DNA of 21,587 bases from GCA-002688135 sp964536565 (GCA_964536565.1 CAZHXK010000015.1:1-21587); one strand, 5' to 3'; shown: positions 1 to 7,063, counted from the first letter of the stretch. A program made the numbers and translations. Notes: a model not told the origin generated them from the letters alone.

Positions 1-6
1 GATCAT
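1..6 (-). CDS. 5' end of a reverse-strand gene, cut by the window edge
   Basis: Only an ATG and one further codon lie inside the window, so the product cannot be identified. The start is supported by a strong ribosome-binding site (reverse strand GGGAGGAG, plus-strand positions 13-20) seven bases upstream, and by a TTGACA promoter box at 112-117. The gene continues leftwards beyond the window. The folded leader in front of it is described separately. Confidence 0.5.
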
Positions 7-119
7 GCGTTTCTCCTCCCGTATTCTTATGCCCCGGTAAGGGCTCGATTGTAAAGGTGAATACGTGTATCTACACGGTTCGGGAGGCAGAATACTATAT
101 TTTGACTCTTTTGTCAATA
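7..119 (-). promoter_or_regulatory. promoter and folded 5' leader that can hide the ribosome-binding site
   Basis: On the reverse strand a TTGACA box (117-112) is followed, after 17 bases, by TATTCT (94-89); TATAGT (99-94) is an alternative -10. The leader contains nested complementary segments. CCTCCCG (87-81) can pair with CGGGAGG (21-15), which is the Shine-Dalgarno sequence itself. CGTATTC can pair with GAATACG just inside that stem. CGTGT/ACACG forms a small hairpin, and GCCC/GGGC a second one. Together this resembles a multi-helix junction closed by a stem that occludes the RBS, as in translation-controlling riboswitches or autoregulatory leaders. I do not recognise a known riboswitch class. 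If transcription starts from the TATTCT box, the first strand of the closing stem would be partly lost. Confidence 0.5.
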
Positions 120-474
120 GTTTGTTTACTATCTAAATGTTTAATCAAATATTTTTACTCAAATAAGTATATTATTATAGTATTTTCTTGTAAAGTGTTA
201 AGCAACAAATATTAGAGCGTCTACAATCTCGTACTGTGTAGATTTTTTTGCTTGAGGAGACACAACTTCTAAGATTAAGCATGTATTGTGTAACCATTCC
301 CGATTTGTCGACGGTCTTCAGATAGCACGTAAAAGTTGCTGAACTTGCGGCATGACAAGTTCAGGAGTAGGCAGTGCAGATCGCCAATCAAAAGTTCGAA
401 AGCTGTCCCGCCATGCGAGCCAACAGAGAATCACTCGTTTGAGTGGTTTTTTGTTTGGTGGTATGATTGGGCAC
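120..474. other. gene-poor stretch: AT-rich spacer, candidate RNA and plus-strand promoter
   Basis: Bases 120-215 are AT-rich with no clear feature. A hairpin TCTACA/TGTAGA (220-242) followed by seven Ts (243-249) looks like a plus-strand terminator. A perfect 9-bp hairpin (339-347 with 356-364, loop of 8) lies in the middle, and a terminator at 432-452 ends the stretch, so a small structured RNA between about 250 and 452 is possible. On the reverse strand, 477 to 196 is an open frame of about 93 codons if its single TGA is read as sense. It has no recognised domain and overlaps the terminator and the promoter at 439-467, so I do not call it as a gene. TTGAGT (439-444), 17 bases and TATGAT (462-467, preceded by TGG) form a plausible plus-strand promoter. 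Confidence 0.4.
432..452 (+). terminator. rho-independent terminator
   Basis: A 5-bp stem CACTC/GAGTG with loop GTTT is followed by G and six Ts. The same 21-base sequence recurs at 1526-1546, where it clearly ends a gene. Here it ends whatever is transcribed from the stretch upstream. Confidence 0.6.
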
Positions 475-674
475 ATGACGTGCACTGTTTGAAAAGATAG
501 TTACTTATATTTTGGAAAACATTGCAAATTTTGATGGACAGGATTTGGTTTTGGTAGTAAACTATTAAGCAAGTGAGGGTTATATATCGAAGGTGTAGTG
601 GGGAAAGATATTCAGCGCGAATATCGTATATATGTGTATATATTAAGAAAAGTTTTTTGGTCTGTGATTATTTT

Positions 675-1253
675 ATGAACAGTTTAGTTGAAATTCATCA
701 GGAAACACATAAAAAAATTATTATACAATTTGGACTAGTTTTTTTATTATTTGTTTCGTATTTTGGGTTCGTTACTTTTCAGTATGGAATTGGGGATGGT
801 TTTTTGATCACGTGGTTGACGTGGTCTTTTTTTGTACTTTGTACTCCTCTGGCTGATGCGGGTTTTCTCATTGATCTTCCTTTGCGGTTACTTTTAAAAG
901 TAAGAATGTTTGTTTCAGAACTTTTTGTCTGGATCATTGCGATTATTCTAAATTTTTATGTATATTTTCATAATCCAGAAGTATATGAAAAAACAAATGT
1001 TTTGTCATTGTTTAAACATATACTGGACCATCCAATTCCTTTTTGGGGCATAATCATCCTTTCTGGCGTGGGCACTTTTCTCTCCGTTAAATTTGGAGAT
1101 GAACTCTTGGATGTTTTTAAGCACAGAGATTGTAAATATCGCCACAAACATTACTTGAAATGGAAACTTATAGTAATGATTTTTATCTTCCTTCTTATTC
1201 TTGTGGTTTATGATCATCTTTCAAAACAATTGGGAATTCAGTTGTCTTTTTAG
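675..1253 (+). CDS. conserved multi-pass membrane protein of unknown function
   Basis: This 192-residue protein has about four to five hydrophobic segments: roughly residues 16-35, 40-60, 75-95, 120-138 and 166-185. Short polar loops separate them, including an acidic-basic stretch before the last helix (GDELLDVFKHRD). It most likely sits in the cytoplasmic membrane. The frame is open back to a GTG at 573, but the extra N-terminus is Arg/Cys-rich and unlike a membrane protein start, so I prefer the ATG at 675. No good Shine-Dalgarno precedes either start. The promoter at 439-467 would give a leader of about 200 bases. The segment LADAGFLIDLPLR and the later GTFLSVKFGDELLDV stretch look conserved in uncharacterised bacterial membrane proteins, but I cannot name a family. 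Stop codon TAG. Confidence 0.7.
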   Translation: MNSLVEIHQETHKKIIIQFGLVFLLFVSYFGFVTFQYGIGDGFLITWLTWSFFVLCTPLADAGFLIDLPLRLLLKVRMFVSELFVWIIAIILNFYVYFHNPEVYEKTNVLSLFKHILDHPIPFWGIIILSGVGTFLSVKFGDELLDVFKHRDCKYRHKHYLKWKLIVMIFIFLLILVVYDHLSKQLGIQLSF

Positions 1254-1370
1254 AAGTGTAAGTAGTGGGGGGTTGATATGCTATACTGAGTTTGATTAAT
1301 TATAGAGTTATTGTGCATGAATAAAGTAAGACTTGGATATTAACTGTCTACAGGATTGGTAAGTGTTACG

Positions 1371-1523
1371 ATGTTGATGGTGGTGGGGATGTATTTTTTG
1401 AATTACGATATGGTAGCGGAGACATTTGGTCTACCTGGTTTTCCAGTGTATCTCGTATATCCGTTGGTGGTAGTTCTTGCGTTGGTTGTTTTGGTATTAC
1501 TTGAAATTGTCGTGCAGTTTTAA
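1371..1523 (+). CDS. 50-residue membrane peptide, hypothetical
   Basis: A short frame encodes a mostly hydrophobic peptide with two probable membrane segments: residues 2-10 with the following polar stretch, and 26-48, a Val/Leu-rich helix ending in EIVVQF. Several ATG and GTG codons cluster at 1371-1391. The true start may be the ATG at 1389, which follows a GGTGGTGGGG run. Upstream in the same frame a second ATG (1317) is separated by a TAA, so the frame cannot extend that far. A TATACT box lies at about 1273. The TAA stop is three bases before a strong terminator, which supports a real short gene. No homologue is recognised. Confidence 0.5.
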   Translation: MLMVVGMYFLNYDMVAETFGLPGFPVYLVYPLVVVLALVVLVLLEIVVQF

Positions 1524-1525
1524 AA

Positions 1526-1547
1526 CACTCGTTTGAGTGGTTTTTTT
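1526..1547. terminator. bidirectional terminator between convergent genes
   Basis: CACTC/GAGTG stem with loop GTTT. T runs lie on both sides: seven Ts on the plus strand, and TTTT followed by As on the reverse. It lies between the plus-strand 50-residue peptide gene and the reverse-strand flavoprotein gene. Confidence 0.75.
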
Positions 1548-1560
1548 ATTCAAGATATAA

Positions 1561-1587
1561 CCCGGCTGTTGGGCCGGGGAGTTTTAT
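1561..1587. terminator. GC-rich hairpin after the Mqo-like gene
   Basis: CCCGGC (1561-1566) pairs with GCCGGG (1573-1578). The T tract is weak on the reverse strand (TTATATCTT) and moderate on the plus strand (GTTTTATT). It lies downstream of the reverse-strand operon ending at 1619 and probably helps end it together with 1526-1547. Confidence 0.5.
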
Positions 1588-1618
1588 TGACTTGCAATTG
1601 CTAGTTATGTATCAGCCG

Positions 1619-3013
1619 TTAAGAAACAAACATATTCTCCGAAATCTGTCGACCATCATGATCAAAGCATCCGTCACTAAAATCTGTTTCCATGTCACAT
1701 TTTTTAAAGTAAAATCTTCCATCAAAAAATTTGACGATGGTTTCCGCATCTCGCATGCCGTTAAATAAACACACACTTGCTCCTGGAGATGGTGTCATAT
1801 TAAAAATTGCATCATCACCGATAATTTTACCCTCACCTAGTTTTAATTTTCGGGTATTTATATCAACACGTTGTAAGCGCATGCCGCCGAAGCCGCGAGC
1901 TTTTTTTAAATCAGAAGCCCGTATCGAAGGGATTATTTTTTGTACGTTGTGTAAAAAAAGATATTTTCCGATGAGGGGCACGTCGTATAAAGCGTTTTTC
2001 AGCAAAAAAACTAATCGAACCCAATCTGTTAGTATTGAAATAAAACTGATTATTGTCGAAAGGCGAAATAAACCGGCGGAACGAAAATAGTCTTTTATGG
2101 TGTATATATTTCCGCTTTCAAGGATCGGAAAAAATTTTGCAGTTGGCCCCCAGCGAGTTTTTCCTGGAACTCGGATGTCTGGATCTCCGTGTACAGCGGC
2201 AAACGGCAATTTTTTTTCTTGCATGGTGTATACTTTTCCGCGTAAAACTTTTTTGGAGAAATAGAAATTTCCTGCAACGGGGATTAAAGAAAATTCTTTT
2301 CCATACCCCAAGGATTTTGCAAAAAATAAACTATATGCATCTGTATTAACGACGAGAACACGACATATAAAAATGCGTGAACCAACATATACATGATATC
2401 CATCTTTCACACGCTTTATTCTATCAACCTTATGCCCAAGAAAAACATCAATTTTACGATGTTCTTCTTGGGCAATGTTCTTTGTTTCTGACGCAAACAA
2501 TTGAGCAAGTTTTTCATAATCAACCGCATGGCCTTTCGGAGTGTATAATGCCAGTATGTCTTGATTCAAAGGACGGTTTTTCACAATTGCTGGTTCGACA
2601 TGTGCAATCTCGTCACGCTCAAGAAGGCGAAGTGAGGGGTATAAATGTTTAAATTCATCATGTCGTTTGCGTAATCGAGCAACTTCTTGAGAACCTACTG
2701 CCAGAACCATTTTTTGGACCTTATGGACAATGCCAGATCCTCGTGCGCCCACAGAATTGATAAATCGAGGGACCATTAATGCGGCCGGTTTTACAATGGA
2801 TGCTTTTTCTAATGAATAATTAGTTTCAATATCACCAATATGTAATGTTTGTGAATTATTGTTACTTTTGGAATTTACTTGTCCACAGGCTTCGTATTTT
2901 TCTAATAATGCGATACGGGGAATATTAGTGTATCGCGTAAGTGTATATAATAGCGCTGTTCCGCTCACACCGCCTCCAATTATAACCACATCATAAGAAA
3001 CAGCACTATTCAT
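1619..3013 (-). CDS. malate:quinone oxidoreductase-like FAD-dependent oxidoreductase
   Basis: This 464-residue protein opens with a beta strand and the FAD-binding motif GGGVSGTALL (residues 13-22), typical of the DAO/GR2 fold. The segment LHIGDIETNYSLEKA (about 57-71), the R-K-R region near 115 and the later RWGPTAKFFP stretch (about 289) resemble malate:quinone oxidoreductase and the related L-2-hydroxyglutarate oxidases. These membrane-associated enzymes oxidise a 2-hydroxyacid and reduce quinone. The substrate cannot be fixed from sequence alone. A short hydrophobic stretch around 318-340 could aid membrane contact. It is the second gene of an operon: its ATG lies two bases after the TAA of the four-helix membrane protein. 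At 464 residues it is slightly shorter than classical Mqo. A quinone-dependent dehydrogenase would be unusual in a fermentative CPR genome. Stop codon TAA. Confidence 0.7.
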   Translation of the reverse strand: MNSAVSYDVVIIGGGVSGTALLYTLTRYTNIPRIALLEKYEACGQVNSKSNNNSQTLHIGDIETNYSLEKASIVKPAALMVPRFINSVGARGSGIVHKVQKMVLAVGSQEVARLRKRHDEFKHLYPSLRLLERDEIAHVEPAIVKNRPLNQDILALYTPKGHAVDYEKLAQLFASETKNIAQEEHRKIDVFLGHKVDRIKRVKDGYHVYVGSRIFICRVLVVNTDAYSLFFAKSLGYGKEFSLIPVAGNFYFSKKVLRGKVYTMQEKKLPFAAVHGDPDIRVPGKTRWGPTAKFFPILESGNIYTIKDYFRSAGLFRLSTIISFISILTDWVRLVFLLKNALYDVPLIGKYLFLHNVQKIIPSIRASDLKKARGFGGMRLQRVDINTRKLKLGEGKIIGDDAIFNMTPSPGASVCLFNGMRDAETIVKFFDGRFYFKKCDMETDFSDGCFDHDGRQISENMFVS

Positions 3014-3015
3014 AT

Positions 3016-3447
3016 TTATCGAGAGTTCACGTGAGCATACACAATCCCTAACACAAAACCATACGCCAAATGTCCAAACAAGCTAGGTAATGCGGCCTGA
3101 GCTCCTGCCAATGATAGTCGAGTACCCATACCCATCCAAAGAGGCATTATTAGGAGCGGTCCTAACACCCACCATATCGCACCGTACACTAATCCATATG
3201 TGATAGCGTTTCCGTGACTTAATGATTTATTTTTAACGAATAGTGCAAATCCGTAACCAATAATAGCGCTGAAAATAATATGCAAAAAGAATCCTGAAAA
3301 CGCATTTGGTGAGCCTACTAGTTTCCCCACCATTGGAAGCATTCCCATCATTCCCATCATGGCTCCAAAAGCAATTCCTCCGACAACTCCGGCTTTAACG
3401 CCAGATAATGCTTGTTTTGACATCATATGAATATGTGTTTGTGACAT
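3016..3447 (-). CDS. four-helix membrane protein of unknown function
   Basis: A 143-residue protein with four predicted membrane segments (about 16-38, 48-70, 80-103 and 118-138), rich in Gly and Met (for example AFGAMMGMMGMLP). The N-terminus contains two His and several Met residues (MSQTHIHMMSK), which could bind metal, though this is speculative. It is the first gene of a two-gene operon with the Mqo-like flavoprotein two bases downstream, suggesting a linked membrane or redox role. The start ATG at 3447 sits inside a perfect palindrome (3441-3452), and no Shine-Dalgarno is present. I do not recognise a named family. Confidence 0.65.
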   Translation of the reverse strand: MSQTHIHMMSKQALSGVKAGVVGGIAFGAMMGMMGMLPMVGKLVGSPNAFSGFFLHIIFSAIIGYGFALFVKNKSLSHGNAITYGLVYGAIWWVLGPLLIMPLWMGMGTRLSLAGAQAALPSLFGHLAYGFVLGIVYAHVNSR

Positions 3448-3505
3448 GTCACATTATTAAGTATTTGCTTAATAGTTTAACATATCCAGTTATTGCTTTC
3501 AACAG
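3441..3505 (-). promoter_or_regulatory. promoter with two palindromes (likely operator) for the Mqo operon
   Basis: On the reverse strand a TTGAAA box, 17 bases and TAAACT place the transcription start near 3467. An inverted repeat of 7-bp arms (TATTAAG 3455-3461 with CTTAATA 3468-3474, spacer 6) overlaps that start, where a repressor would block transcription. A second perfect 12-bp palindrome GTGACATGTCAC (3441-3452) covers the start codon. These are the strongest operator-like sequences in the window. The regulator is not identified. Confidence 0.5.
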
Positions 3506-3638
3506 GTGTCTGGGGATAGAGCAAGAATTGGTATTGTTGATGCGATCATGACGCGCGAAACTTGTGTGTTTTGTTTTGGTGATGAGTGGTGAAATTTTTT
3601 TTATGGTATACTTAGTTATATTTTGAATTGTGAGGGTT

Positions 3639-3917
3639 ATGAGTGTGCGAAGTGTGTTGGAGCGGGCGCTTCGAGATGTTGGTGAGGCGCATCACAAAGC
3701 TTTTAAAAGTGTTGATGGGCAGGATTCGGAGTGGGCGGTTTGGTATAGTGATTGGTTGATATCGCATATTGATATTCTTGATGTTTTGCCTGGCATTGGC
3801 ACGAGTGATGAACTTGTCGATATACTGGAGCGACTTGATCGTGAGTTTGCGGCGGAAGATAGGGGGGAAAGTTGGGAGGTATTTTATGCAAGGAACATAC
3901 TTATGTTAAAGGAGTAA
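3639..3917 (+). CDS. short conserved hypothetical protein (92 aa)
   Basis: The 92-residue protein has the pattern HHKAF near residue 20, then WAVWYSDWL (about 32-40) and a C-terminal W-x3-FYA (about 79-85). I recall this arrangement from small uncharacterised bacterial proteins with the same spacing of aromatic residues, but no function is known to me. It has no membrane segment or signal peptide and is acidic. The ATG at 3639 is preferred over the in-frame GTG at 3630 because GAGGG lies just upstream of it. An extended -10 (TATACT, 3607-3612) gives a leader of about 20-25 bases. The next gene begins about 35 bases after the TAA, so the three genes 3639-5780 may be co-transcribed. Confidence 0.65.
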   Translation: MSVRSVLERALRDVGEAHHKAFKSVDGQDSEWAVWYSDWLISHIDILDVLPGIGTSDELVDILERLDREFAAEDRGESWEVFYARNILMLKE

Positions 3918-3952
3918 ATGTTAAGTGTTTATTTATTAATTGATGGGTGCGT

Positions 3953-5236
3953 ATGATGCCAGATTTGTTTATTGAGTTTGGTCCGCGGGCGATTCTTTCG
4001 TTGTCGGGGATTATTGTGTTGATAGCTGGTGTGTGGTATGTGGATCGGACATGGGATGAAAAAGGTTCGGCTGCGTATGCTCGTGCGAAAGCGGCGTGCA
4101 AGAAAGGACAAAAAGTTGTTATCCCGGAAAAAGATTTGGATGCGGCGTTTCCGATGCCAATTGTGTTTATTCTTGGATGGTTGCTGTTTGCGAGTTCGTA
4201 TTTGTTTTCTGTTGATGGCGTTTTTGATCTTAATCGATACAGTGTGGCGGCGGCGGTGATTTCTTTGGTATTGGCTGGAGTAGCGAGTGTGCCGATGGGG
4301 AACGCGGTGCGGAATCGTGATGGAAAAGCGAAGATGAAGTTGAGTATGATGTTTGTGATGTCGTGGGTTGGTTTGACGATTGTGTCTGGATTAGGTGGAA
4401 ATATTGGTGCGACGGCGTATGTGTTGGGTGGTTTTGGTGCGGCGAGTATTGTGGTTTCTATGAAATTGTTATGGAAGTATCGGAAGATGGGGGATAGTTG
4501 GGAGCAGAAAGGTGAGCCGAATCAGAATCCAATTGTATATAATATGGGTGGACCGCTGTTTGTGTTTGGATGGTTTTTGTTTTGGGTTGGGATGGCGAGT
4601 ACGAGTGCGGTGGCTCATGTTGGTGCGGGCTTGCCGATTTATTTTAATGTGCGAACAGCGTTGGCGTTTTTTGCAGGGTGTGGGATGGTGCCGATTGTGA
4701 TGATGCTTGATTATGCGTGGGATGAGGGCGGAAAGTATGTTGGTTTGGGAACGAGTGGTGCGCATTTTGGACGTTTTTTTGAGGGGCCGATTCCGTTTTT
4801 GGTGATGTGGACGTTGTTTGCTGGCGCGAGTTTTTTGGCGATTGATAATGCGGTTATTGAGCCGGATATGCGACGATGGTTGTTGCTGGGTAATGCGATG
4901 TTGCAGGCGATTGTTGCTGGCGGGTTTATTCAGACGGCGCTGTATAAAGGAAACATGCAATTGAAGAAGAAGTTTTCCATGGTATTTGTATTGTTGTTTG
5001 TGTTGCTTGCGATAAATATTGGATGGAGTGGGGGATTGGTGCGCTATCTTGTGTTTGCTGGTGCGTTGTGTGCGATCATGGGACAAATGAATGTGTTTAA
5101 GGATCGAAAAAAAGGGGATTATTGGATGGTTCATAAAAAGGTTAATCCGAATCCGATTGTGTATTCAGTGGGTGAGCCGTTGTTTATGGCGGGATGGATT
5201 TTGCTTTCGTTGGCGATGTCATTTCCGATGATGTAA
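3953..5236 (+). CDS. internally duplicated multi-pass membrane protein, function unknown
   Basis: A 427-residue protein with about 10-12 hydrophobic helices. It consists of two halves with the same order of motifs: a helix ending in W-D-E-x-G (TWDEKG near 32, AWDEGG near 260), a P-x-x-F-x-x-x-W-x-L-F-A helix (about 67 and 283), three further helices, then a loop G-D-x-W followed by N-x-NPIVY-x-x-G-x-PLF-x-x-GW (about 196 and 402). The duplication implies a pseudo-twofold symmetric membrane protein, as in many transporters, but no transporter signature is recognised. The ATG at 3953 is chosen, with GATGGG just upstream; ATG 3956 and GTG 3947 are alternatives. The gene ends four bases before the next membrane-protein gene, so the two are probably one operon. 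Stop codon TAA. Confidence 0.7.
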   Translation: MMPDLFIEFGPRAILSLSGIIVLIAGVWYVDRTWDEKGSAAYARAKAACKKGQKVVIPEKDLDAAFPMPIVFILGWLLFASSYLFSVDGVFDLNRYSVAAAVISLVLAGVASVPMGNAVRNRDGKAKMKLSMMFVMSWVGLTIVSGLGGNIGATAYVLGGFGAASIVVSMKLLWKYRKMGDSWEQKGEPNQNPIVYNMGGPLFVFGWFLFWVGMASTSAVAHVGAGLPIYFNVRTALAFFAGCGMVPIVMMLDYAWDEGGKYVGLGTSGAHFGRFFEGPIPFLVMWTLFAGASFLAIDNAVIEPDMRRWLLLGNAMLQAIVAGGFIQTALYKGNMQLKKKFSMVFVLLFVLLAINIGWSGGLVRYLVFAGALCAIMGQMNVFKDRKKGDYWMVHKKVNPNPIVYSVGEPLFMAGWILLSLAMSFPMM

Positions 5237-5240
5237 GCAT

Positions 5241-5780
5241 ATGATTTTGTTATTATCACTTTTTTCCCCGCTGGTTGAGTTGTTTCCGAATTGGTATATG
5301 TCGTGGTGGGTGCCGAGTAATGGGAGGGTTCGGGAATACAGGAAGACGTGGTTGCGGCGGGTGATTGTGGTGAAAGTGGTGTGGTTGCCGATCTTGTTTG
5401 TGTTGTCGAGTATTGTGCAGCCGCTGTGGTTGATATGGTTGCTTGGCGCATGTGTGTTTAGTGCGTTTTTTTTGAGGTTGTATGTGATGAGTCGGTTGTT
5501 GGGCAAGAAGCATGTTTCGAATTTGTTGCAGGTGTTGCCGGAATGGTTGTATGTGGTTGCGTTTGTGAGTATCGGGTTGGTTTTGTATGCGGCCGTTTCA
5601 GATTTTGAGTGGTTGGTTCCTGTGGCGATTGGGTCGATTTTTCTTGGAGCTCATATGGTTGGCAGATTTCGTGAAGGAAGAAATCGTGATTTAAGATGGG
5701 ATGTTGTTGGACGTGTGGTTTTTAGTGTTGGTTTTGTTTTAAATTTGTATAATATTGTGCGAACTGTGTTTGGGGGATAA
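5241..5780 (+). CDS. small multi-pass membrane protein, hypothetical
   Basis: A 179-residue protein with about four to five hydrophobic segments (about 2-14, 42-60, 64-82, 100-120 and 124-140) and a last one near 155-172. Arg-rich loops (around 30-40 and 142-152) suggest their cytoplasmic placement. It starts four bases after the duplicated membrane protein and probably works with it in the membrane, though nothing in the sequence states a function. No Shine-Dalgarno is evident before the ATG, so translation may be coupled to the upstream gene. Stop codon TAA. Confidence 0.6.
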   Translation: MILLLSLFSPLVELFPNWYMSWWVPSNGRVREYRKTWLRRVIVVKVVWLPILFVLSSIVQPLWLIWLLGACVFSAFFLRLYVMSRLLGKKHVSNLLQVLPEWLYVVAFVSIGLVLYAAVSDFEWLVPVAIGSIFLGAHMVGRFREGRNRDLRWDVVGRVVFSVGFVLNLYNIVRTVFGG

Positions 5781-5945
5781 ATTGTTATAATAATGCTTCG
5801 CTATTAAAGTTGTTTTTGTGGGTGCGCTGAATATTTTTGTGGATGAACATTTTTGTAATGGACTGCGTAAACCAAAAAAGTTCGGAAAAACGGAAATGTG
5901 GGGAGTAGACAAAGTATCTGTTTTATGCAGATGCTTTTTCTTTTT
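5781..5945 (+). ncRNA. candidate short transcript (RNA or 21-codon ORF) with terminator
   Basis: A TATAAT box at 5786-5791 with no good -35 is followed by about 140 bases and a terminator at 5914-5945 (GTATCTG/CAGATGC, then a T-rich run). A 21-codon ORF with no Shine-Dalgarno (5843-5908, TAG) ends five bases before the terminator. The segment may be a small RNA, a small peptide gene, or simply the 3' end of the membrane-protein operon. Confidence 0.3.
5914..5945 (+). terminator. rho-independent terminator
   Basis: A seven-pair stem (one G-T pair) with loop TTTTATG is followed by TTTTTCTTTTT. It ends the 3639-5780 operon or the short transcript and lies just upstream of the kinase promoter. 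Confidence 0.7.
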
Positions 5946-5971
5946 GAATTATGTTTGATATAGTGAGATCT

Positions 5972-6808
5972 ATGAAAGAAAAGATTAACTCGGCGGGCTC
6001 GTCCATCGAGCAGCCTCAGACCCCTGAAGGGTTGAGTGAACAACCCTCTGAGCAGAAGTCGGTAAAGAGTGCTATTGCGTATGAAAAGGCTACTTCAAAT
6101 GTTGAGAAAATGGAGCGGGTTCATGGTTTTGATGAGGGTGTCTCTAGTGTAAAGCAAAAAGTTGAGAAGTTGTTGCAAGAACGTTCTTGAGTACTTCTAT
6201 CGGTTGCTGGAAAATCTGGTTCGGGAAAATCGGAATTTTCTCGTGCTTTGCATGAGGAATTGCGTGCAGTTGGAGTTAAATCCATAGTTATTCAATCTGA
6301 TCATTTTTATAATGATGAAACGGATGCCACAAAGAAGGAGCTTGGTCTTGATGCGCTGCATGCTGCAATACAAGCTTTGCAAGGCGGCGAGCGTTTTGAG
6401 GGCTATGAGTCCCACCCTGTTTTGATTGTTGAAGGTCTTCAGACTATTGATGATGAGGTGGTGGGTCAGTCGCCAGATTTTCGTGTTTTTGTTTCTCGAG
6501 ATGTTCGAACGCGGATAGCTGGTAGGTTGGTGCGCGATCAAGATTCTGGGTTTCGATCCATACAGGACAATCTTCAGCTCTTAGTAAATGTCGTTACGCT
6601 CAAGCCAGAGGTGCTTGAAAAATTTGAGGGAGATATGGATATGAGTGCTGTGAATCTTGTTGTTGAAAATGATTACGAAGATGAGAGTGCGTCTAAGTTG
6701 GAGATTGAGGGCAATGAGTTAGTTTTTGTATCGCATGATCAAACCTTGGGGAGTGTGCGCGTTAGTGATGTGCAGATTGAGAAATTGAAGCAGTTTGGGA
6801 TCGTGTAG
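5972..6808 (+). CDS. uridine-kinase-like P-loop protein read through an in-frame TGA
   Basis: One 278-residue frame holds an in-frame TGA at 6188-6190 (residue 73). Residues 1-72 are polar, Gln/Glu/Ser-rich and probably disordered or helical. Directly after the TGA come the first beta strand and a perfect Walker A, GKSGSGKS (residues 80-87). SDHFYND follows at about 110, matching the D-x-Y/F-Y region of uridine kinase/phosphoribulokinase. Next are a Walker-B-like VLIVEGLQT (about 151) and a FVSRD-x3-R-x3-R-x-x-RD lid segment (about 175-189). No ATG, GTG or TTG lies between the TGA and the Walker A; the first is a TTG at 6248, beyond the P-loop. The catalytic domain therefore cannot start on its own, and the TGA must be read as an amino acid if the gene works. 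I chose ATG 5972 because TATAGT (5959-5964) lies seven bases upstream, giving a leaderless mRNA. ATG 5951 is possible. Substrate unproven. Stop TAG. Confidence 0.75.
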
Positions 6809-6893
6809 ATTGTAAAATATACTTCAATCAACAGTTCTGAACGCGTTCAACATGCGGAGAACTCAGACAAGCACCTGTAATTGGTGCTTTTTT
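6795..6893 (+). ncRNA. candidate small RNA of about 64 nt with its own promoter and terminator
   Basis: TTGGGA (6795-6800), 17 bases and TATACT (6818-6823) form a promoter overlapping the end of the kinase gene. The transcript would start near 6830. It contains AGTTCT (6833-6838) pairing with AGAACT (6858-6863) around the palindrome GAACGCGTTC (6839-6848). It ends at the terminator AAGCACC/GGTGCTT with six Ts (6869-6893). No ORF fits inside. The terminator may also serve the kinase gene. Confidence 0.45.
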
Positions 6894-7036
6894 GATATAG
6901 GAGAGTGTGACGTTAGAACTGTGTTGTTTTTTGATGAGTCTTCTGAGCATTGGCGGTTTTGGTATTACTGATCGTCTCATATAAGTTACGGATGAAGATT
7001 GAGAAGAAATAGTGATGAAGGTGATGTATTCACATG

Positions 7037-7063
7037 ACTCAAGCTTTATCGCTTGAGTTTTTT
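7037..7063 (+). terminator. strong rho-independent terminator
   Basis: An 8-bp perfect stem ACTCAAGC/GCTTGAGT, loop TTTATC, followed by six Ts. No sizeable gene lies immediately upstream. Confidence 0.75.

Noticed and set aside
15..87. tRNA gene (73 bases with a 7-bp closing stem)
   Set aside because: Neither strand shows a T-loop with TTC, a proper D-arm or an anticodon arm; the pairing fits a leader structure better.
120..474. tmRNA, RNase P RNA, SRP RNA or 6S RNA
   Set aside because: None of the conserved cores I know for these RNAs is present.
4469..5134. Long reverse-strand frame of 221 codons
   Set aside because: It lies antisense to the duplicated membrane protein and has the Arg/His/Pro-rich composition of a shadow frame.
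6188..6190. TGA as selenocysteine
   Set aside because: The position is not catalytic in this fold, and I see no clear hairpin directly downstream of the kind bacteria use for selenocysteine insertion.
6248..6808. Kinase part as a separate gene starting at TTG 6248
   Set aside because: It would lack the Walker A and first beta strand, which lie just upstream in the same open frame; a functional kinase needs the longer frame through the TGA.
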